The notes: generated from the letters alone by a model not told the origin. 64,000 nt of DNA from Steinernema hermaphroditum (GCA_030435675.1 CM059623.1:7776012-7840011), one strand, 5' to 3'. Positions 23,663 to 36,646 are shown, counted from the stretch's first letter. A program made the numbers and translations.

Positions 23663-26600
23663 ATGGACTCCTCCTCCGCATCGTCGTTTCGGGAGCACCA
23701 CGTGGGCTCCTGGAGCGACGTCGTCCTCATCATCGGCATGGGCCTCATCTCCGTCGTCACCATCTTCGGTAGCCCCCTTTCCCCCAGGTGTCCTAAGACG
23801 CTCCTTTAGGCAACATCGTCGTCATCCTCTCCTACTACCTCGACAGGTACCTCTTTCGCTCTTTCCAAGACCACCCGAAATAGAGTCTCGAAGGGAATTA
23901 GGCGAGGGTCCAAAAATCTAAGCCTCCAAATCCCCAGAAGCCCTCTTGCTTTCAGGAACATCCGGCAGCCCTCCAACTACTTCATCTTCAGCCTCGCGGT
24001 CAGCGACCTGGTGAGTCTCCCTCCCCTGAGCGCGAGGGTCTTCGGCGCGGGAGCGCCCTGAATAATTCAGACGCGGTGCGAATCGCTGCGGGAATCGCGT
24101 CCGCAGATGTTTCGGCATCTGCCGTCGCCAGAAGCGCCTCCGATTCCGTTAATTCGCATAATCTATCGGTGCGCGCGTCATTACGTCCCGCGACGATTGT
24201 TTGTGTCCCTTTGTTTTGGCTTTCTCGAGCGCACTCCTAAATTAATTCCGTTTGATTTATCTGCATATGCAACGCGCGACCCCGTGATTTATCACCCGTT
24301 CGGCCGGCCCGGGAAGAGCTGTTTGCCATCAGTTCTAACGACGCTTTCTGCGTGTCACTGACGATGATGTCACTTGTGGAGGAAGTGCAGGCCTCGAGGG
24401 CTCTCGAGGCGCCGACCGGGGAAGTGGCGCCTCTCGGAGCCGTTACCGAAAAAGACTTTTTAATTGGCGTCGAAACTCGAACATCGATTGTTGCGTTCGG
24501 AGTTCTTGGCCCGCTGCTCCTTCTCGGCTTTATTAGGACGCACAGCTCCAAGATCCCCAGGGACAATGCCGTTGTTTCCGAAGACCTTTTCGTCGGCAGA
24601 AGGGCGGCCACTAGGCCCTGGAGCCTTGGCTCTTCTGGAGGACTTCGGGAGCGGCCACCTGAGCCCTCCTGAAAGCACAAACAAATATTAATCGGCAAAT
24701 AAATTTAGCGAAATTGGAGAAGTCGGCGCCGTCTTGGGCACACCTAATCCCCGAGTGGGTAGGACCACTAAGAGCCGGAAGCTCCTGACCCCGGGGTTAG
24801 TCGCCTTTTCCCGTCGGCATCCATTATTGACGGCGGTGCAAATTCGCCTTGTTTACCGTATCCGCCGCGGCGGTGCAGAGAGTTCCCGGGGAGCCGCGAT
24901 CGATGGATGCCTCGAGGGCTTAACGAGCGCACGAGGGCATTAAATTTTCAAAATTTCAATCTGATTACGGCGCTGGATCCTAATTGTGGAAGCCTCCCGG
25001 GAAGACGTCTTCTAGAAGGCCCTCGGGAGGGTAATTGTCGGCACGTGTCCTGACGGGACGACAAATCCGTCGCCGCCGCAAACAATTAAGTGAATCGCCC
25101 CTGGGGTGCCTTGAGGAGTCGAGAAGGACGCGGGCCCGCCACAAGTGGGTCCTCGGATCCAATTAGTCCTTCTTGGTACCCCCGGTCCTGGCGCTCTGTC
25201 CCTAACCACTCTTCGCTCCTGTAGGCGCCTCTCGAGGATCTCCTCGATCTTCGGGATCCTCCAGCGGCCTCTCGAACGCCAATCATTTCCATTAGAACGG
25301 CGGAGTTCGCCAAATCGGCGAAATCTAATTTCGGCCTTCCGGAATGCCCTTTGGCTGCCCCGGGGCCTTCCGGTCCCGTCACTCATTTGCCCGAAGGCGA
25401 TTGTCTAATAGAATCGAGCCAAAAGGCACTGTCAGGCGTGCACTTAACTCGATCGGCACTCAAACGTCTCTCGACGCGGAAATCCGATTTCGCTGCAACG
25501 TCGCACTTCCGGCGCGCCTCGTCAGGATCGCTTCGGAGTCGAGGCCTCCGATTTGCATACCGGAGAGGGATAATGGCGCCTGGGTGATGGATGGCTCCTC
25601 GGCTTCTTATGAATCCGCGCAGCCCTAATGGAGTCCTCGCTGTTTGCCGCGCTGTTGTAAATTAGGTTAATATTATTTTTATCGCCTCTCGCGGCTCTGA
25701 TGAAGAGGACGGCGGAGACGTGATTTCAATAGACGCTAAGTGCCCTGAGGCGTCGATTTCGTGACGGGAGCCCGAAGGAGGCCCTAATTGAATAACTCCT
25801 CAAGTGGACCCTTCTGGTCCGCTCTTCGAGCCGCGCGAAATCAAGTCGGCGCCGGCGGGGGGAAAACAGCCTCCGAGCGAACGTTTGACAAATCGGGGGA
25901 AGAGGCCCTAATGTGCGCGCCAAAACAATCCCATCAAGTGTCAATTCGGACCCTCGGGGAGGGCCAGGGCGCCGATAAGGAGCACCGCCAATCGAGTGAT
26001 TTCAGCTGATCGGACTCGAGGGGATTCCCGTCTACACGCACTTCTTCCTCCACAACCAGAAGTGGCGCTTCGGATGGTTCCTCTGCGACCTGTGGCTCTC
26101 CATCGACTACTCCTGCTGCCTCGCCTCCATCTACACTGTCCTCGGCATCACCGTCGACAGGTTCGTGCCCTACGATACGTGGGCCAGAAGTGAGAGGGGC
26201 ACAAAAAGGGGTCAGACAGAATCTGGCATGGGCGAACTGCTCCAGAGCAAAGATCAGAATGCATATAAAAGGGACCACAACTCGGGGACCTTCTTTTACG
26301 AACTCCCCTACCCTTTCTTCCACTCGAGAACCAGTCGTCCCTCCCGACATATCGACGTCTCCCGTGCTCCCCTAATGATCTGTTTGCGCCGAAATGCAAA
26401 ATATTTTCCAGAAGAGCGCATCCATAAACAAGCCGCTCCTCCCCACTAAAGTTTACGATCCCGCCCGCCTACCATATACCTCATTTAGGTACTGCTCCGT
26501 GAAATACCCGGCGGCCTACCGTAACTGGCGCACACCGACGAAGGTGCTGTTGATCATCGCACTGACATGGATCGTGGGTGGTCCCTCACGTGCGCCCCTA

Positions 26601-28000
26601 ACCGTGGCTTGCAGATCCCCAGTGTGCTCTTCTCAGTGTCCATCTTTGGCTACGGTAGCATCACAGGCCGCGGGCGTCTCCTCAAAGACGACGAGTGCTA
26701 CGTGCAGTTCATGACGGACGCCTACCTCAACATGGGCATGTACATCGCCTACTACTGGAGCACGCTTGGTGTCATGCTCGTTCTCTACTACGGTATCTAC
26801 CGCGCGGCGAAGCAGCTGGCGTCGAAGAACGAGCAGAAGAACCGGCGCATCCAGATGCTCTCGAAGATGGCGAACCGTGTCCCCGGGGGGGCGCCGCCCC
26901 CGCCTCTCTCTTCGGCGCTCTCCAGAGACGCCGTATCCGCGGTCCTTACCTCCGAGGTCGCTCCCAGCAGCAGCGTTGCCGACGACACCTCCGACTCCCT
27001 CCACTCGAGGTACGGTAGCCCTAATACAATCTACGGCCTCAGAGGCTCGCCGTCAATCACTCATCGTTTGTCTGGTCCCGCCGCGATCCCCTAAGGGCCA
27101 AAAATGGATTTTTATGTGATTTATACCCTCTGCTCCCTAATTCTGCGCGTTCGACGCCTTCGACGTCATCGCTCAAATCGAATCAGGCGATGACGTCGGA
27201 ACGTACAGGGAATCGTTGCAGGAGCAACATGCTGACCCCGGCCGCCGGGAGCAGCAGCCACAAGCTGAGTCGTCTGGAGGGCGCGCCCGAGTCCAGCGGC
27301 GGCCCCGGCAGCGAGCCCGAGTCCGTGGCCTTCCACGTCGTCGACGACGACCTCCCCTACATCGACGACGACCGCGACGAGCACGTCGCCATCCACCGGC
27401 GCCTCGGCACCATCCGCAACAGCCAGAAGCACCACCTCCATGCCCTCAACAACGCAGCTCCCCTGCTGAACAACGGCCACTCCCAGCACAACCACGTCAC
27501 CTTGCAGGTGAGTCTCTCGCGGGGTACTGTAGCCTCTTCTGTATCTTCAGACAGCGAAGCGCAATGGCCTCGACGACTGTGAGCAGGTCCGGGTGCCACT
27601 GCTTACCGTGTCAAGGGTGGAGCGACATCGTCCGGCCGCGGAGGAGTCGAACGTGCGCCGGATCCTGACGGTGATGCGGTCCCGTAGCGGCCGGCGCCGG
27701 AAGCGCAAGCCGAATGATTACAAGTCGAAGTCGGAGAACCGGGCACGCAAGGCTCTGCGCACGATTACTGTAATCCTGGGCACGTTCACCGTGCTCTGGA
27801 CACCGTTCTACGTGTTGGCCACCATCTACGGCTTCTGCGAGCGCTGCAAGAACTCGGAGAACTTCAACCTGCTCTACAGTATCTCCTACTACCTCTGCTA
27901 CATGAACTCGCCGGTGAACCCTCTCTGTTACGCCTTCGCGAACGCGCAGTTCAAGAAGACGTTCAAGCGAATCCTCCACGGCGACCTCCACAGAACGTGA
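23663..28000 (+). CDS. Muscarinic-type acetylcholine receptor (rhodopsin-class GPCR, GAR-like)
   Basis: Eight coding exons were traced: 23663-23768, 23810-23846, 23956-24010, 26006-26160, 26489-26573, 26615-27009, 27222-27507 and 27551-28000. All seven helices are accounted for. Key features are LAVSDLLIG (helix 2 Asp), an aspartate in WLSIDYS at the amine-binding position of helix 3, DRYCSV (the DRY switch), a third loop of about 270 residues rich in Ser, His and acidic runs, [23 protein letters not shown] (helix 6) and [13 protein letters not shown] (NPxxY). Very long third loops and this helix 3 and helix 6 pattern are typical of muscarinic receptors, which signal through G proteins. The subtype is not decidable. 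The 2-kb third intron (24,011-26,005) holds no recognisable gene. Confidence 0.88.
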
Positions 28001-28104
28001 CCCTTGCTCAACTCTCACTGCATGCGAACGCCTTCGTCGGACGCCTTCTCACCCCGTACCGTACCGCCAGCCCCCTCCCTCCCGCGACACAGATCGTACA
28101 GAGC

Positions 28105-28123
28105 AATAAAGAGTAGATTTATT
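28105..28123. terminator. Back-to-back polyadenylation signals of convergent genes
   Basis: AATAAA occurs on the plus strand at 28105-28110 for the receptor gene and on the minus strand at 28118-28123 for the phosphodiesterase gene. The minus-strand signal overlaps that gene's stop codon (TGAATAAA). The two transcripts therefore probably overlap or nearly touch at their 3' ends. Confidence 0.55.
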
Positions 28124-29265
28124 CACTTCTTCGAGTTGAGGGCCACCACCTCGGCACAGAAGTGCTCCTTCTCTACGAAGTCCGCCATGACGACGTTGAA
28201 GCCCCCGAGGCGTCCGACGTTCTCCTGCAGCCATAGGACCGTTTCGGCGGTGCAGCGCGTCGCCAACTGCTTCTCGAGACTGCAAAATACGCCGCGGGCG
28301 AAGCTCTTCAACTTCGGGGTCAGGATCGCTTGCGTGACGTGGAAGCGACCGCCGCGGTCATCAGGCCTCCGGTGCGTCTTCTCGAGGAACTGGAAGAGTC
28401 TTCGGGTGCAGGGAGTGTTCGCCCAGGGCGATTCGATGCCGGCGCCCGTCTGCAGCACGAGCTCCGACGCGCCTAAGACCGGTTCGGCGAAGACGACAAC
28501 GCGGAAGCCGCGCGCAGCCATCCACTCCAGCGAGAGCTCTCCGGGGAGGCGCTCTTTCAGCTTACGGTAGACTCGTTCCTCACCGAGGATGTTGCAGGTG
28601 AGCTTTACGAGCTCGTCGAAGGCGGTTTCGGAGTCGACGCGGTAGAGGTGATTGTAGTCGAGCAGGACCACCTCGTAGGGGTACTCATCCAGAAAGAGCT
28701 TCACGTCGGCGAGTAGCGTATGCAGCGTTGGGCCCCAGAGACCGTGCACGATGCGGAAGGGGTCTTTCATCCCGGTCCGCGCGATCCGGAGGTCGAAGTA
28801 GCGCACGCCGAGAAGCAGCTGCTCGTAGATGGAGACGTTCTGACAGACGGCCCAGGAGCGAATACGGCGCCGCGGGAGTGCGCTGGCGAAGATCTGGAAG
28901 AGCTGGCTCTTGTCGGCGGAAATCGGCTGTTGTGGGTCTAGGAAGAAGGTCCCCGAGTTGTGCGAGCCTAAGGGGGAGATTCAAGGAAACCTTGCTCGAA
29001 GCAACTCACCGGGGATCGTCAGCGTGTTCAGAGGAGCTTTCTGGAGATCCGTCGGGAGACTTTGCATCCATCGGGCGCCGTCGAGCTCAGCCGTATGGGA
29101 CGGAGATTCGGCGGTCCGCAGTGTCGCGGGACTGGGTATCGGCGCCACTTCGCTGTAAGGATCTTCGACTTCGTTGTGGGCCGAGATCCAGACGGCAGGT
29201 TCGTTCTCGAAGACCGGACGACCGAGCGGCGAAACTGACATGGGAAAATGAGTGGACCGCGACAT
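28123..29265 (-). CDS. PLC-X-domain-containing phosphodiesterase (PLCXD-like)
   Basis: The family is related to phosphatidylinositol-specific phospholipase C but has only the X half. The two expected catalytic histidines are visible: PGSHNSGTF and FRIVHGLWG. GVRYFDLRI lies between them, and later conserved blocks are EVVLLDYNHLY and GFNVVMADFV. An intron falls within the first catalytic block, between LTIPG and SHNSG. The N-terminal 60 residues before the WMQSLP motif are not conserved, so the start (ATG at 29265, near an acceptor at about 29,323) is uncertain and an earlier exon may exist. The natural substrate is unknown. Confidence 0.82.
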
Positions 29266-30343
29266 GTCTGGAGGTGCAGACACGTCTAGAAGTGCATCCG
29301 TTTCGTGGAGAGGATGTCTCGCGTCTGAAAAGGTCAGTCTAGTCGTCTGGTCAGGCACAGTCTCCTTCGTACGACTCTCACTTCTAGAGTGGCACCCACC
29401 TTGAGCTCTGGATAATCTGGTGTACGGTAACCTCTATGAGATTCATTTAGTCTGCGATTAGAACAATTTCCACAACCTCCACATGATAATTTGCGGCAAG
29501 AACACAGGTGGACGCGTGCGTGATCAGATTTCGACGAAATGGAAATCGAGGAATGTCGGAGGCCTGGAGTGACTCTCATAATCTCGGAGCTGCTTCCACC
29601 TGACCACTCGGCTTGGGCTTTCAGCGAGGTGTACGGTATCCTCTGTTATATTCTCACCGAGGTCGATCGCGTGCACGTTCAGATCATTGTGGAACCCTCA
29701 TGGCGTGTCAGCGCCATAGAAACCGGGACACAGAAGCATCCGCGTTTTCGTGGCAGGACCACGGCTCCATTTTCCTTCGCAGCATAGAAATGCACTTTTC
29801 TCTGCGAAATTTCCTAAATCAAACTAGCCTGGGTGCGCTGCGCGACAGGTTAACATCGGTCGAAGTTGTGGAAAAGTGAAGTTGCTGCTATGCAACAGGT
29901 TGACGCTCACTTCGCTCGCTCGTCCGTAATTTGCCCCCCCCTGCCACACAGGCGAATCGCGGTGAGACCCGCAGCATCACTTTCTCAATCCACGCATTTC
30001 CTCACCGAAAATCGCACCAAATTTTCCTTCGTTGATTTCTCGAACATAAACCCGAAATTCAAAAATCCGCCACGACTACCCTGTGCGGAATTTATTCAGC
30101 TTTCTTTTGATACCAACAATTCCCCAAAAAAACGCGAATCCACAGATCCTTAGGGTTTTAACTGAAGCACATTTTTCAGCTTAAGATCCATTTTTCTCAA
30201 AAAATAACAATTTTATCAAAAATCGGAAACGGACAAAATGTGCGGAATTTTCTCCTCTTCAAAACAAACCAAAACTCAAAAAACACACTCAAAGCCAAAA
30301 TCCAAAAGTAGGTCAAAACAGGCCCACCTGTTTAGTAGCTTTG
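29266..30343. other. Intergenic with an AT-rich Helitron-related tract
   Basis: No gene is recognised. The stretch at about 30,125-30,300 shares the block CGAATCCACAGATCCTTAGG and a following A-rich region (ATTTTCTCCTCTTCAAAA-like) with 40,010-40,200, the upstream end of the broken Helitron. It is therefore probably a fragment of the same repeat family. Confidence 0.5.
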
Positions 30344-31828
30344 AAGGGACACGGTCATGGCGAAGAAAAGTTTTTTAAAAAATCTGAAAATTTTTCTACC
30401 CCCCCATTTTCGGGGTCGCCGAAAACGATGGTGAAGTCGGTTTCTCGCGAAACCCATTAGTTTCCAAGAAATAGACCTTAGGCGGGGGCATGTGATTTAC
30501 TATGGGTTTCGAGGCGATGTGCTGGTCCCAGCACGATATGCTTGAAGAGTCAGCGGCGGCGTACTGTAGCTCCCTCTTTCTTCCTGGTGTAAGATTCGAG
30601 AGCAGCGAATTTTGTTTCCGCGATACGTAAACAGTGTTGCGATGAGTAGACATAGATATTGTGTTTGTGGCGAAGCCACTGACTCTCTTCGTAGTTTTCC
30701 TACTGATGCCGATGAGCGTGAAAGCTGGATTGAAGCGCTGACGCTGCGCCAATATCCGGATCTCCTCCGCAGTATCTCATCGATGTCTCGTCCACGCATT
30801 TGCAGCCGTCACTTTCCACAGGAATCGTACAGCAGATCGTACATACCGGACTTACGATCGGGGATTACTGGTAAGTGGAACTTTGCCTATTCCGTACACG
30901 CCTCCGAATGCTTTCGCACCTGCGGTTGGTCTTCGCAAGCGCGCTCTTTCACCGCCTCAGTCGTCTAATTCACAAACGGGCATTTTGGGGGGGGGGGAAA
31001 CATTGACGACATCATGTCTGATATTTCTGCGCAGCACGCTCGGAGGAAATGCCGTCCACAAGCTCTACAATTTGTTGATGAAAGTAGCGATGAGGAAGAT
31101 AGCCCAGAGGAGATAATACAAAATTCTTAGCTTGTTGACGGCAAGCGATTTTTTCTTCTCGAGTGGAAACAGCTCAAACAGCTTCTCAAGCTGATTCGCT
31201 GTCCTTTGTGCAGTACACCTCTGGAGGAGAACGGGAGGGCATTTCGAAAAGGCTCGTCAATCGGCTACCACTGCTCTTGTGAACGTTGAAAATGGTGCAG
31301 CCAGTCTCGGGTTAGTGGGGGAGCAATTTGTTCCGGCGATTTCGGGCTTTCGGTCGCGTGTTATACCGTAGGACTGCCCTATTCGCGATGAGATACTGCG
31401 GAGGAGATCCGGATATTGGCACAGCGTCAGCGCTTCAATCCAGCTTTCACGCTCATCGGCATCAGTAGGAAAACTACGAAGAGAGTCAGTGGCTTCGCCA
31501 CAAACACAATATCTATGTCTACTCATCGCAACACTGTTTACGTATCGCGGAAACAAAATTCGCTGCTCTCGAATCTTACACCAGGAAGAAAGAGGGAGCT
31601 ACAGTACGCCGCCGCTGACTCTTCAAGCATATTGTGCTGGGACCAGCACATCGCATCGAAACCCATAGTAAATCACATGCCCCCGCCTAAGGTCTATTTC
31701 TTGGAAACTAATGGGTTTCGCGAGAAACCGACTTCACCATCGTTTTCGGCGACCCCGAAAATGGGGGGGGGGGTAGAAAAATTTTCAGATTTTTTAAAAA
31801 ACTTTTCTTCGCCATGACCGTGTCCCTT
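30344..31828. mobile_element. THAP-domain foldback transposon
   Basis: Left arm 30344-30782 and right arm 31386-31828 are reverse complements over about 440 bp, with only a few differences visible by eye. They start AAGGGACACGGTCATGGC. The 603-bp middle is single copy. The left arm plus the middle encode a THAP zinc-finger exon; the right arm carries only its first half, in reverse. No target duplication could be confirmed. The same ends occur at 51177-52312. Confidence 0.85.
30642..30870 (+). CDS. THAP-type zinc-finger exon of the foldback element
   Basis: The exon encodes MSRHRYCVCG, a hydrophobic core RSFPTDADERESWIEAL, then RPRICSRHFPQESY, matching the THAP C2CH DNA-binding fold (cysteine pair, then CxxH). 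The first cysteine pair is CxC where the family norm is two to four residues between. It ends at a GTAAGT donor at 30871. The downstream sequence in another frame is proline-rich and linker-like (PIPYTPPNAFAPAVG), so the copy may be frame-damaged or spliced in a way not resolved here. THAP domains sit at the N-terminus of P-element-type transposases; no transposase catalytic domain is present. Confidence 0.7.
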
Positions 31829-32072
31829 TAAGCGATTTACACAGAACAGCGAACCAACAAGCATCAAACTATCAACAATAACATCAAGCAAGTACAGTTA
31901 AGACGACTCAGAGCTCGACTCTGAGTATTCTCCACTTTTGGAATCCGATGGCCGATGATGCAAGCCAGCGAAAGAGGAACACCGTAGCTGCATGTGTTTC
32001 TCCTCTGCATCTGTTCTTATGGTTGATAGTTTGATGCTTGCTGGTTCGCTGTTCTGTGTAAATCACTTAAAA
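31829..32072. repeat. Small palindromic element abutting the THAP foldback
   Basis: Arms of about 48 bp (31829-31876 and 32023-32070) are reverse complements, starting TTAAGCGATTTACACAGAAC or its close match. There is no coding capacity. It begins exactly where the THAP element ends, so one was probably the insertion site of the other. Confidence 0.65.
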
Positions 32073-32551
32073 GTTCCATGTCCTATGCCAGAAATGGGCC
32101 AAAACCCGGGATGTTGATAAGGCAAATTAATGTAAAGCTTATTTATCTGTGGATTTCGCTCAGATTGATACAAACCCGGGTTCGTTCGAAGCAGAAAGTT
32201 ACGCTGAACAAAGTTACGCTCAGAGATTCTAGCGAAATCGCGCAGCTCGCGAGAAAACTGTGATAATCACCAATTTCCATTGTAAACCTGCCGATAGCAG
32301 GAAATGGCGCGCGAATTTCCCGTGGTGGGACCTTTCCGAATTTCGGAAGAGTTTTGTGAGGGATACAATACAGGCCCACCCGCAAACTCCCCCTGTCCGC
32401 ACAGGGGAATCGTGTCGAGACCCACTGGTCGTGAAGTCGGGTGTCAAAATTGGTTGGCGATAGACAAAAAGCTGGGATCAGAAGAAGAGGGAAAGGAATC
32501 GTTAGCCAAGCCGATGTAGATGGGAAAGCGGTGTTTTAGAGGGTGCTTATA

Positions 32552-33870
32552 CAGGGTGTCAACTAAATACTGTCACGCGCAAAAAACGCCATAATTTTTC
32601 GCAGGACGAACAAAACAAAGCAATTTATATATCACTCGAAAGCGCGTGAAATTCTCTACAACATAAAGTCAATCACATTCGAAATGGCTTCCTCGGGCGG
32701 CGATACAGGCGTCAAAAACGCCTCTGGAAATTCTTCAAGATTCCCGCAGCGACTTCCAGCGTTATTTCCTTCCAAGCGGTCTGCAGAGCGCGCTTCACGG
32801 AATCCACACTAGCGTAGCTTGTAGAGCAGACTTTTTGCTCCAGGACTGACCAAACATCGAAGTTTAGAGAGTTGAAAAGCGGAGAGTACCGCAGCCAAAC
32901 ATCTTTCCTCTTGACCCAACATCCTTCCTTCACATGGTTGGCTGTGACAAGACAAGGGTATCCTTGGCTCCATGGCCAGGCGTCCAGTCCTGCTGAAACG
33001 TCCGTGCGGTGTTGTGGGGTAGATCTACGACCCAGGATTTCACCACAGCCGTTCGGAACCGGTTTCCGGTAGTTCTTGCCAGTGCAGGTCAACTTTTTTC
33101 CATTGACTTCGAAGAAAACCAGCTCCAGGTTCCCAAGTTCAGAAACCCCGGCCCAAACCATAATGGATTGTGGGGAATGGCTCTTCTCGGCAGTGATGTT
33201 GCTGGGAAGGCCTTTGGGAAGACGTTCACGGTGATCCCGGGTGTTTCCCAGCGGCTATACGGTGAAAATCTTCTAATGCGAGAACATAATGCTCTGGAGG
33301 CTCCCACCGCGGCCTGGGCCTTCATCTTCTTCGCTTTCTCCTTTTTTTCAACCTTCATTCGATCGCTCAAAGGCTGTCCGCGCACCAGTTTGTAGGGATG
33401 GACCCCTAGATCTTGTTCCACCAGTCTTGTGACCGATGAGGCGCTGATTGGTGTTCCCTGGCCAGCTTTCTCATGTACCATGCTGGATTCTGGTTACTTT
33501 TCTTCCTGATACTTTCTCTGGTTCTGGGAGTCCTGGCGGAGCGCGGCCTTCCACGTCACTGACGGTCCTTGACTCCAGCAGTCTCCTGGTAACGTTTAAT
33601 CACGCGATGAACTTGCATTAAATGAGGATTCAACGTCTTCGAAATCTTGGGTATTGGCATTCCACGCTTGTGGTAGGCGACGATGGAAAAATGGTTTTTT
33701 TCTGAGACCATTCTTCTGAATAGCAGCGCATAAAATAACAAAGCAAATAGCAGTTCTAGATCAGAAAAGCATGCAGAACACGAATAAAACAAATGCCGGA
33801 GAGGAAAGTGCAGAAAAGCGCGAAAAATTCAAGAGTTCCGAACGCGTGACAGTATTTAGTTGACACCCTG
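32552..33870 (-). mobile_element. Mariner-family transposon, transposase broken
   Basis: The terminal inverted repeats are about 27 bp (CAGGGTGTCAACTAAATACT at the left, its complement at the right) and perfect by eye, with a TA target duplication at 32550-32551 and 33871-33872. Its 1,319-bp length is normal for mariner. On the minus strand the helix-turn-helix end (IPKISKTLNPHLMQVHRVIKRY), a middle part (MVWAGVSE) and the C-terminus (DVWSVLEQKV) are in different frames, and the last catalytic region reads SPLFNSLNFDVW instead of the usual SPDLNP pattern. It is inserted downstream of the Helitron helicase gene. Confidence 0.88.
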
Positions 33871-33983
33871 TATGTTTTATAGTAATGCTTCGCTGTAGGG
33901 GTTTTCGAATATCCAGAAGACCGAATTGTATCACTCGATTTATTGTTACCGTAAGGCGGATTACAAAGGAAAATATCTCAGAA

Positions 33984-36646
33984 TCAGATGATGGGAGGTC
34001 CACAAATCCTGGTGCACACCACATTGTACATCTTCGGCTTTTTTGTTGGGTGATCCCTCGCAGCGCAGACGAAGAGATCTTCAGCTCTTCGAACTCTTGT
34101 AAGGGCTACGTAAAGTTGTCCGTGGCTGAAGACAGGGCTTGTGAGGAGAAGGCCGACTTTGTCTAAGGTTTGACCTTGGGCCTTGTTGATGGACATTGCG
34201 TAGCAGAGGCGGAGGGGAAGCTGGCGGCGTTTAAGGAGAATGTAGGGCCGCACTTGTCGACATGTTTGAAATAGATCGGAACGATAAAGATCCGCTTTTC
34301 TCCGTTCGTGGGTCGGTTCACAAACTTGCAGAGGACTCCTGTGTCCATCATTTTGACGACGATCAGCTTCGTTCCGTTGCAAAGGCTTGCATCGACGTCG
34401 AGATTTCTTAGGAGCATTACCATTGCTCCCTCCTTCAGTTCAAGGAAGTGCTTAGACATTCCAGAAGGTGTCCGATGATGAAAGCATTCGGGGCCGAGGA
34501 AGGGTACAGTGTAGGGACAGTCGACGGTGGGTTCATCGATGGCTTCGTAGATCTTCGATTCTCCTTGGAGCCGATGAAGCACTTCAGTGTTGATCCTGTC
34601 GACGTTTTCGTTGTGAGCGGCGAGGATGGCGCGGCCTCCGAGGGTGTCGATCTGTTCTGAGTCGTCGAGAAGTTCTTGAGGGAAAATGTACTCGATCAAG
34701 TCGGCGGCATCCTCGACGAAGTGGTTGTTCTTGTGGATGGGAACGAATCGTTTCCTGACGTACTCGCCGTCGTCGTTCAGTTCGTAGTAGCCAGTGCCGA
34801 CCTTTTCGGTGTATTTTCTGTAGTTGGCTTCGGCGTCTCCAATTCTCATGTTTCTTGTCAGGTGCAGCTTCTGGAAGTCGTCGTAATGGGCCGAGTATTT
34901 GAAGGAGGCTCTGAGGTGCTCGATGGGAGAGGTGGATCCTTCGACGACCGGGAGCAGCTGTTTCCAGTCTCCGGACATCAGGACCACCTTCCCTCCGAAA
35001 GGCCGGTACTTCATCGGATCGTCGTAGGGAAGGATGTCGCGGCAGTGTTGCTCGATGCTGTCGATAAGTTTCCTGTGGGACATGGTGACTTCGTCCCAGA
35101 TGATAATGTCGGCTTCGGCAATCTTCTGTCCTTGTTCGCTGTTGGCGCTGTAGTTCGGAACAGGTCGATTCGGTGCTACTTTGAAGGCCGAGTGGACGGT
35201 TTTTCCTGAGATCAAAAGAGTCGCCGCCATTCCGGTCGATGCGCAGACGATGACTTTCTTCGTGTTTCCGATGAGTCTCTTAATCAGGGTGTTCACTGTA
35301 AAGGTCTTTCCCCCTGAGCCAGTAAGTTCGAAAAGACACTGCTGGTCACGTCGGTTTTCGACGGCTGTCTGAATCGTGTCCACGATGCTCTTCTGGTCGT
35401 CGTTCAGCTTGTCGTTCGTCTCCTTCTCCTTCTCAAATGTTCGTCTCCTTCTTTCCTCATGCCCTCGAAGTCGACTTGTCCATCGTTGTCGGCCAGATTA
35501 TCGTAGTAGGAGATCCGTTGAGTGAAGTACTTGTCGACGTTCACTCTGAACTCCTTCAGGCTTCGTCCGAAGCGTTGCAGAAGGCGATCCAAATGATTAA
35601 TTCTAATCACATTTGCATTCTGGATGGATTGGAAGATGTTTGGTCGGTACATGTCGGCCTTGAACTTGTTGTAACAGTCGGCTGGTTGTGGATGACATCC
35701 CATAGTAGGCTGTTCGGATGTCCTTTGGTCTCTTGGCGAACTTGACGACTTCTCTCATATAGTTGTCCCAAAATTCGGGAGACTCGATTAGGCCCATTGC
35801 CTAGGCCCGTGCACTGTAGGTTTCGTGGCCATCCTTGAGATGTTCAAAAGATTTCGGGGCCTTGACTACCATGAGGAGGGCTCGAAGGGCGAAGAGTTCT
35901 TCTTTGTGAAGGGGCACTGCTTGGACACGGGCGATAATGGGGCGGGCCAACTTGCGCTTTTGCCACTTTCGCTTTTCGAGGTTGAAGCGGTATCGTTCGA
36001 CGAACTCGGCGTAGGTCATCTGCTCTTCTCGCTGCTCCTTATTAGGAAGTTTCGAGTTTTCCTTCCAAAAATCGAAGAAGGCGTCGAGCTTCGATGGCTT
36101 CAGCGTCTGCTCGGCAATCCCTTCGTCGCAGGCATGTTCTCTGAAGGTGACGAAGCGGTTTTCTTTCATATGGACGGGCAGGAAGTCGACAAAATGTGAC
36201 GTGTCCGTGATCTGGACAGCCATAATCCGAAGATAGTCTTCGTGGGCGCTAAGGGTCCGAAAAAGATCCACTTCTTCTCCTTCGTCGTAGTGAACTTCGA
36301 TTCCATCGGGCAGATTCATGGCGACTTGGCGTCCAGATTTCAGCCCAACGAAGCAGTATTCGCTGCCCTTGAAGATGTACTTGTGGATGTAGCGAACGGC
36401 TTCGACGCTGCTGCAGTACTCGACGTTGATATGGGATCCATATTTCAGGAGAAGGTAGGGGTTGTATGGGACGATAGATCGGCTGTCGAAGGTTTCCATG
36501 ACTCTCTTCGTTTTTTTGTCCTCAAAGACGATCACTTCTTTTCGGAACTTGCGATCGGGAACTCTCTTGTACATGACGTTTCCTCGGTCGTCGATGATGG
36601 TAATCGGCGATTGCACCAACAACGACGGCCGAGAACGACCGCTCAC
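33984..36646 (-). pseudogene. Helitron Rep C-terminal part and PIF1-type helicase, disrupted
   Basis: From 36,646 downwards the translation shows IVPYNPYLLLKYGSHINVE and YIHKYIFKG (Helitron Rep, C-terminal side), then a SF1/PIF1 helicase with a degenerate Walker A (TGSGGKTF), Walker B IWDEVTMSH, and the final block [16 protein letters not shown] followed by [13 protein letters not shown]. The frame changes near 35,700 and again near 34,240, so the open frames are separate. Intact Helitrons replicate by rolling circle using the Rep HUH nuclease and this helicase. The HUH segment is absent (see 36,614-38,244). Confidence 0.88.

Noticed and set aside
24011..26005. A gene inside the long receptor intron
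   Set aside because: Open frames are present on both strands because of high GC, but none has family similarity or credible splice structure.
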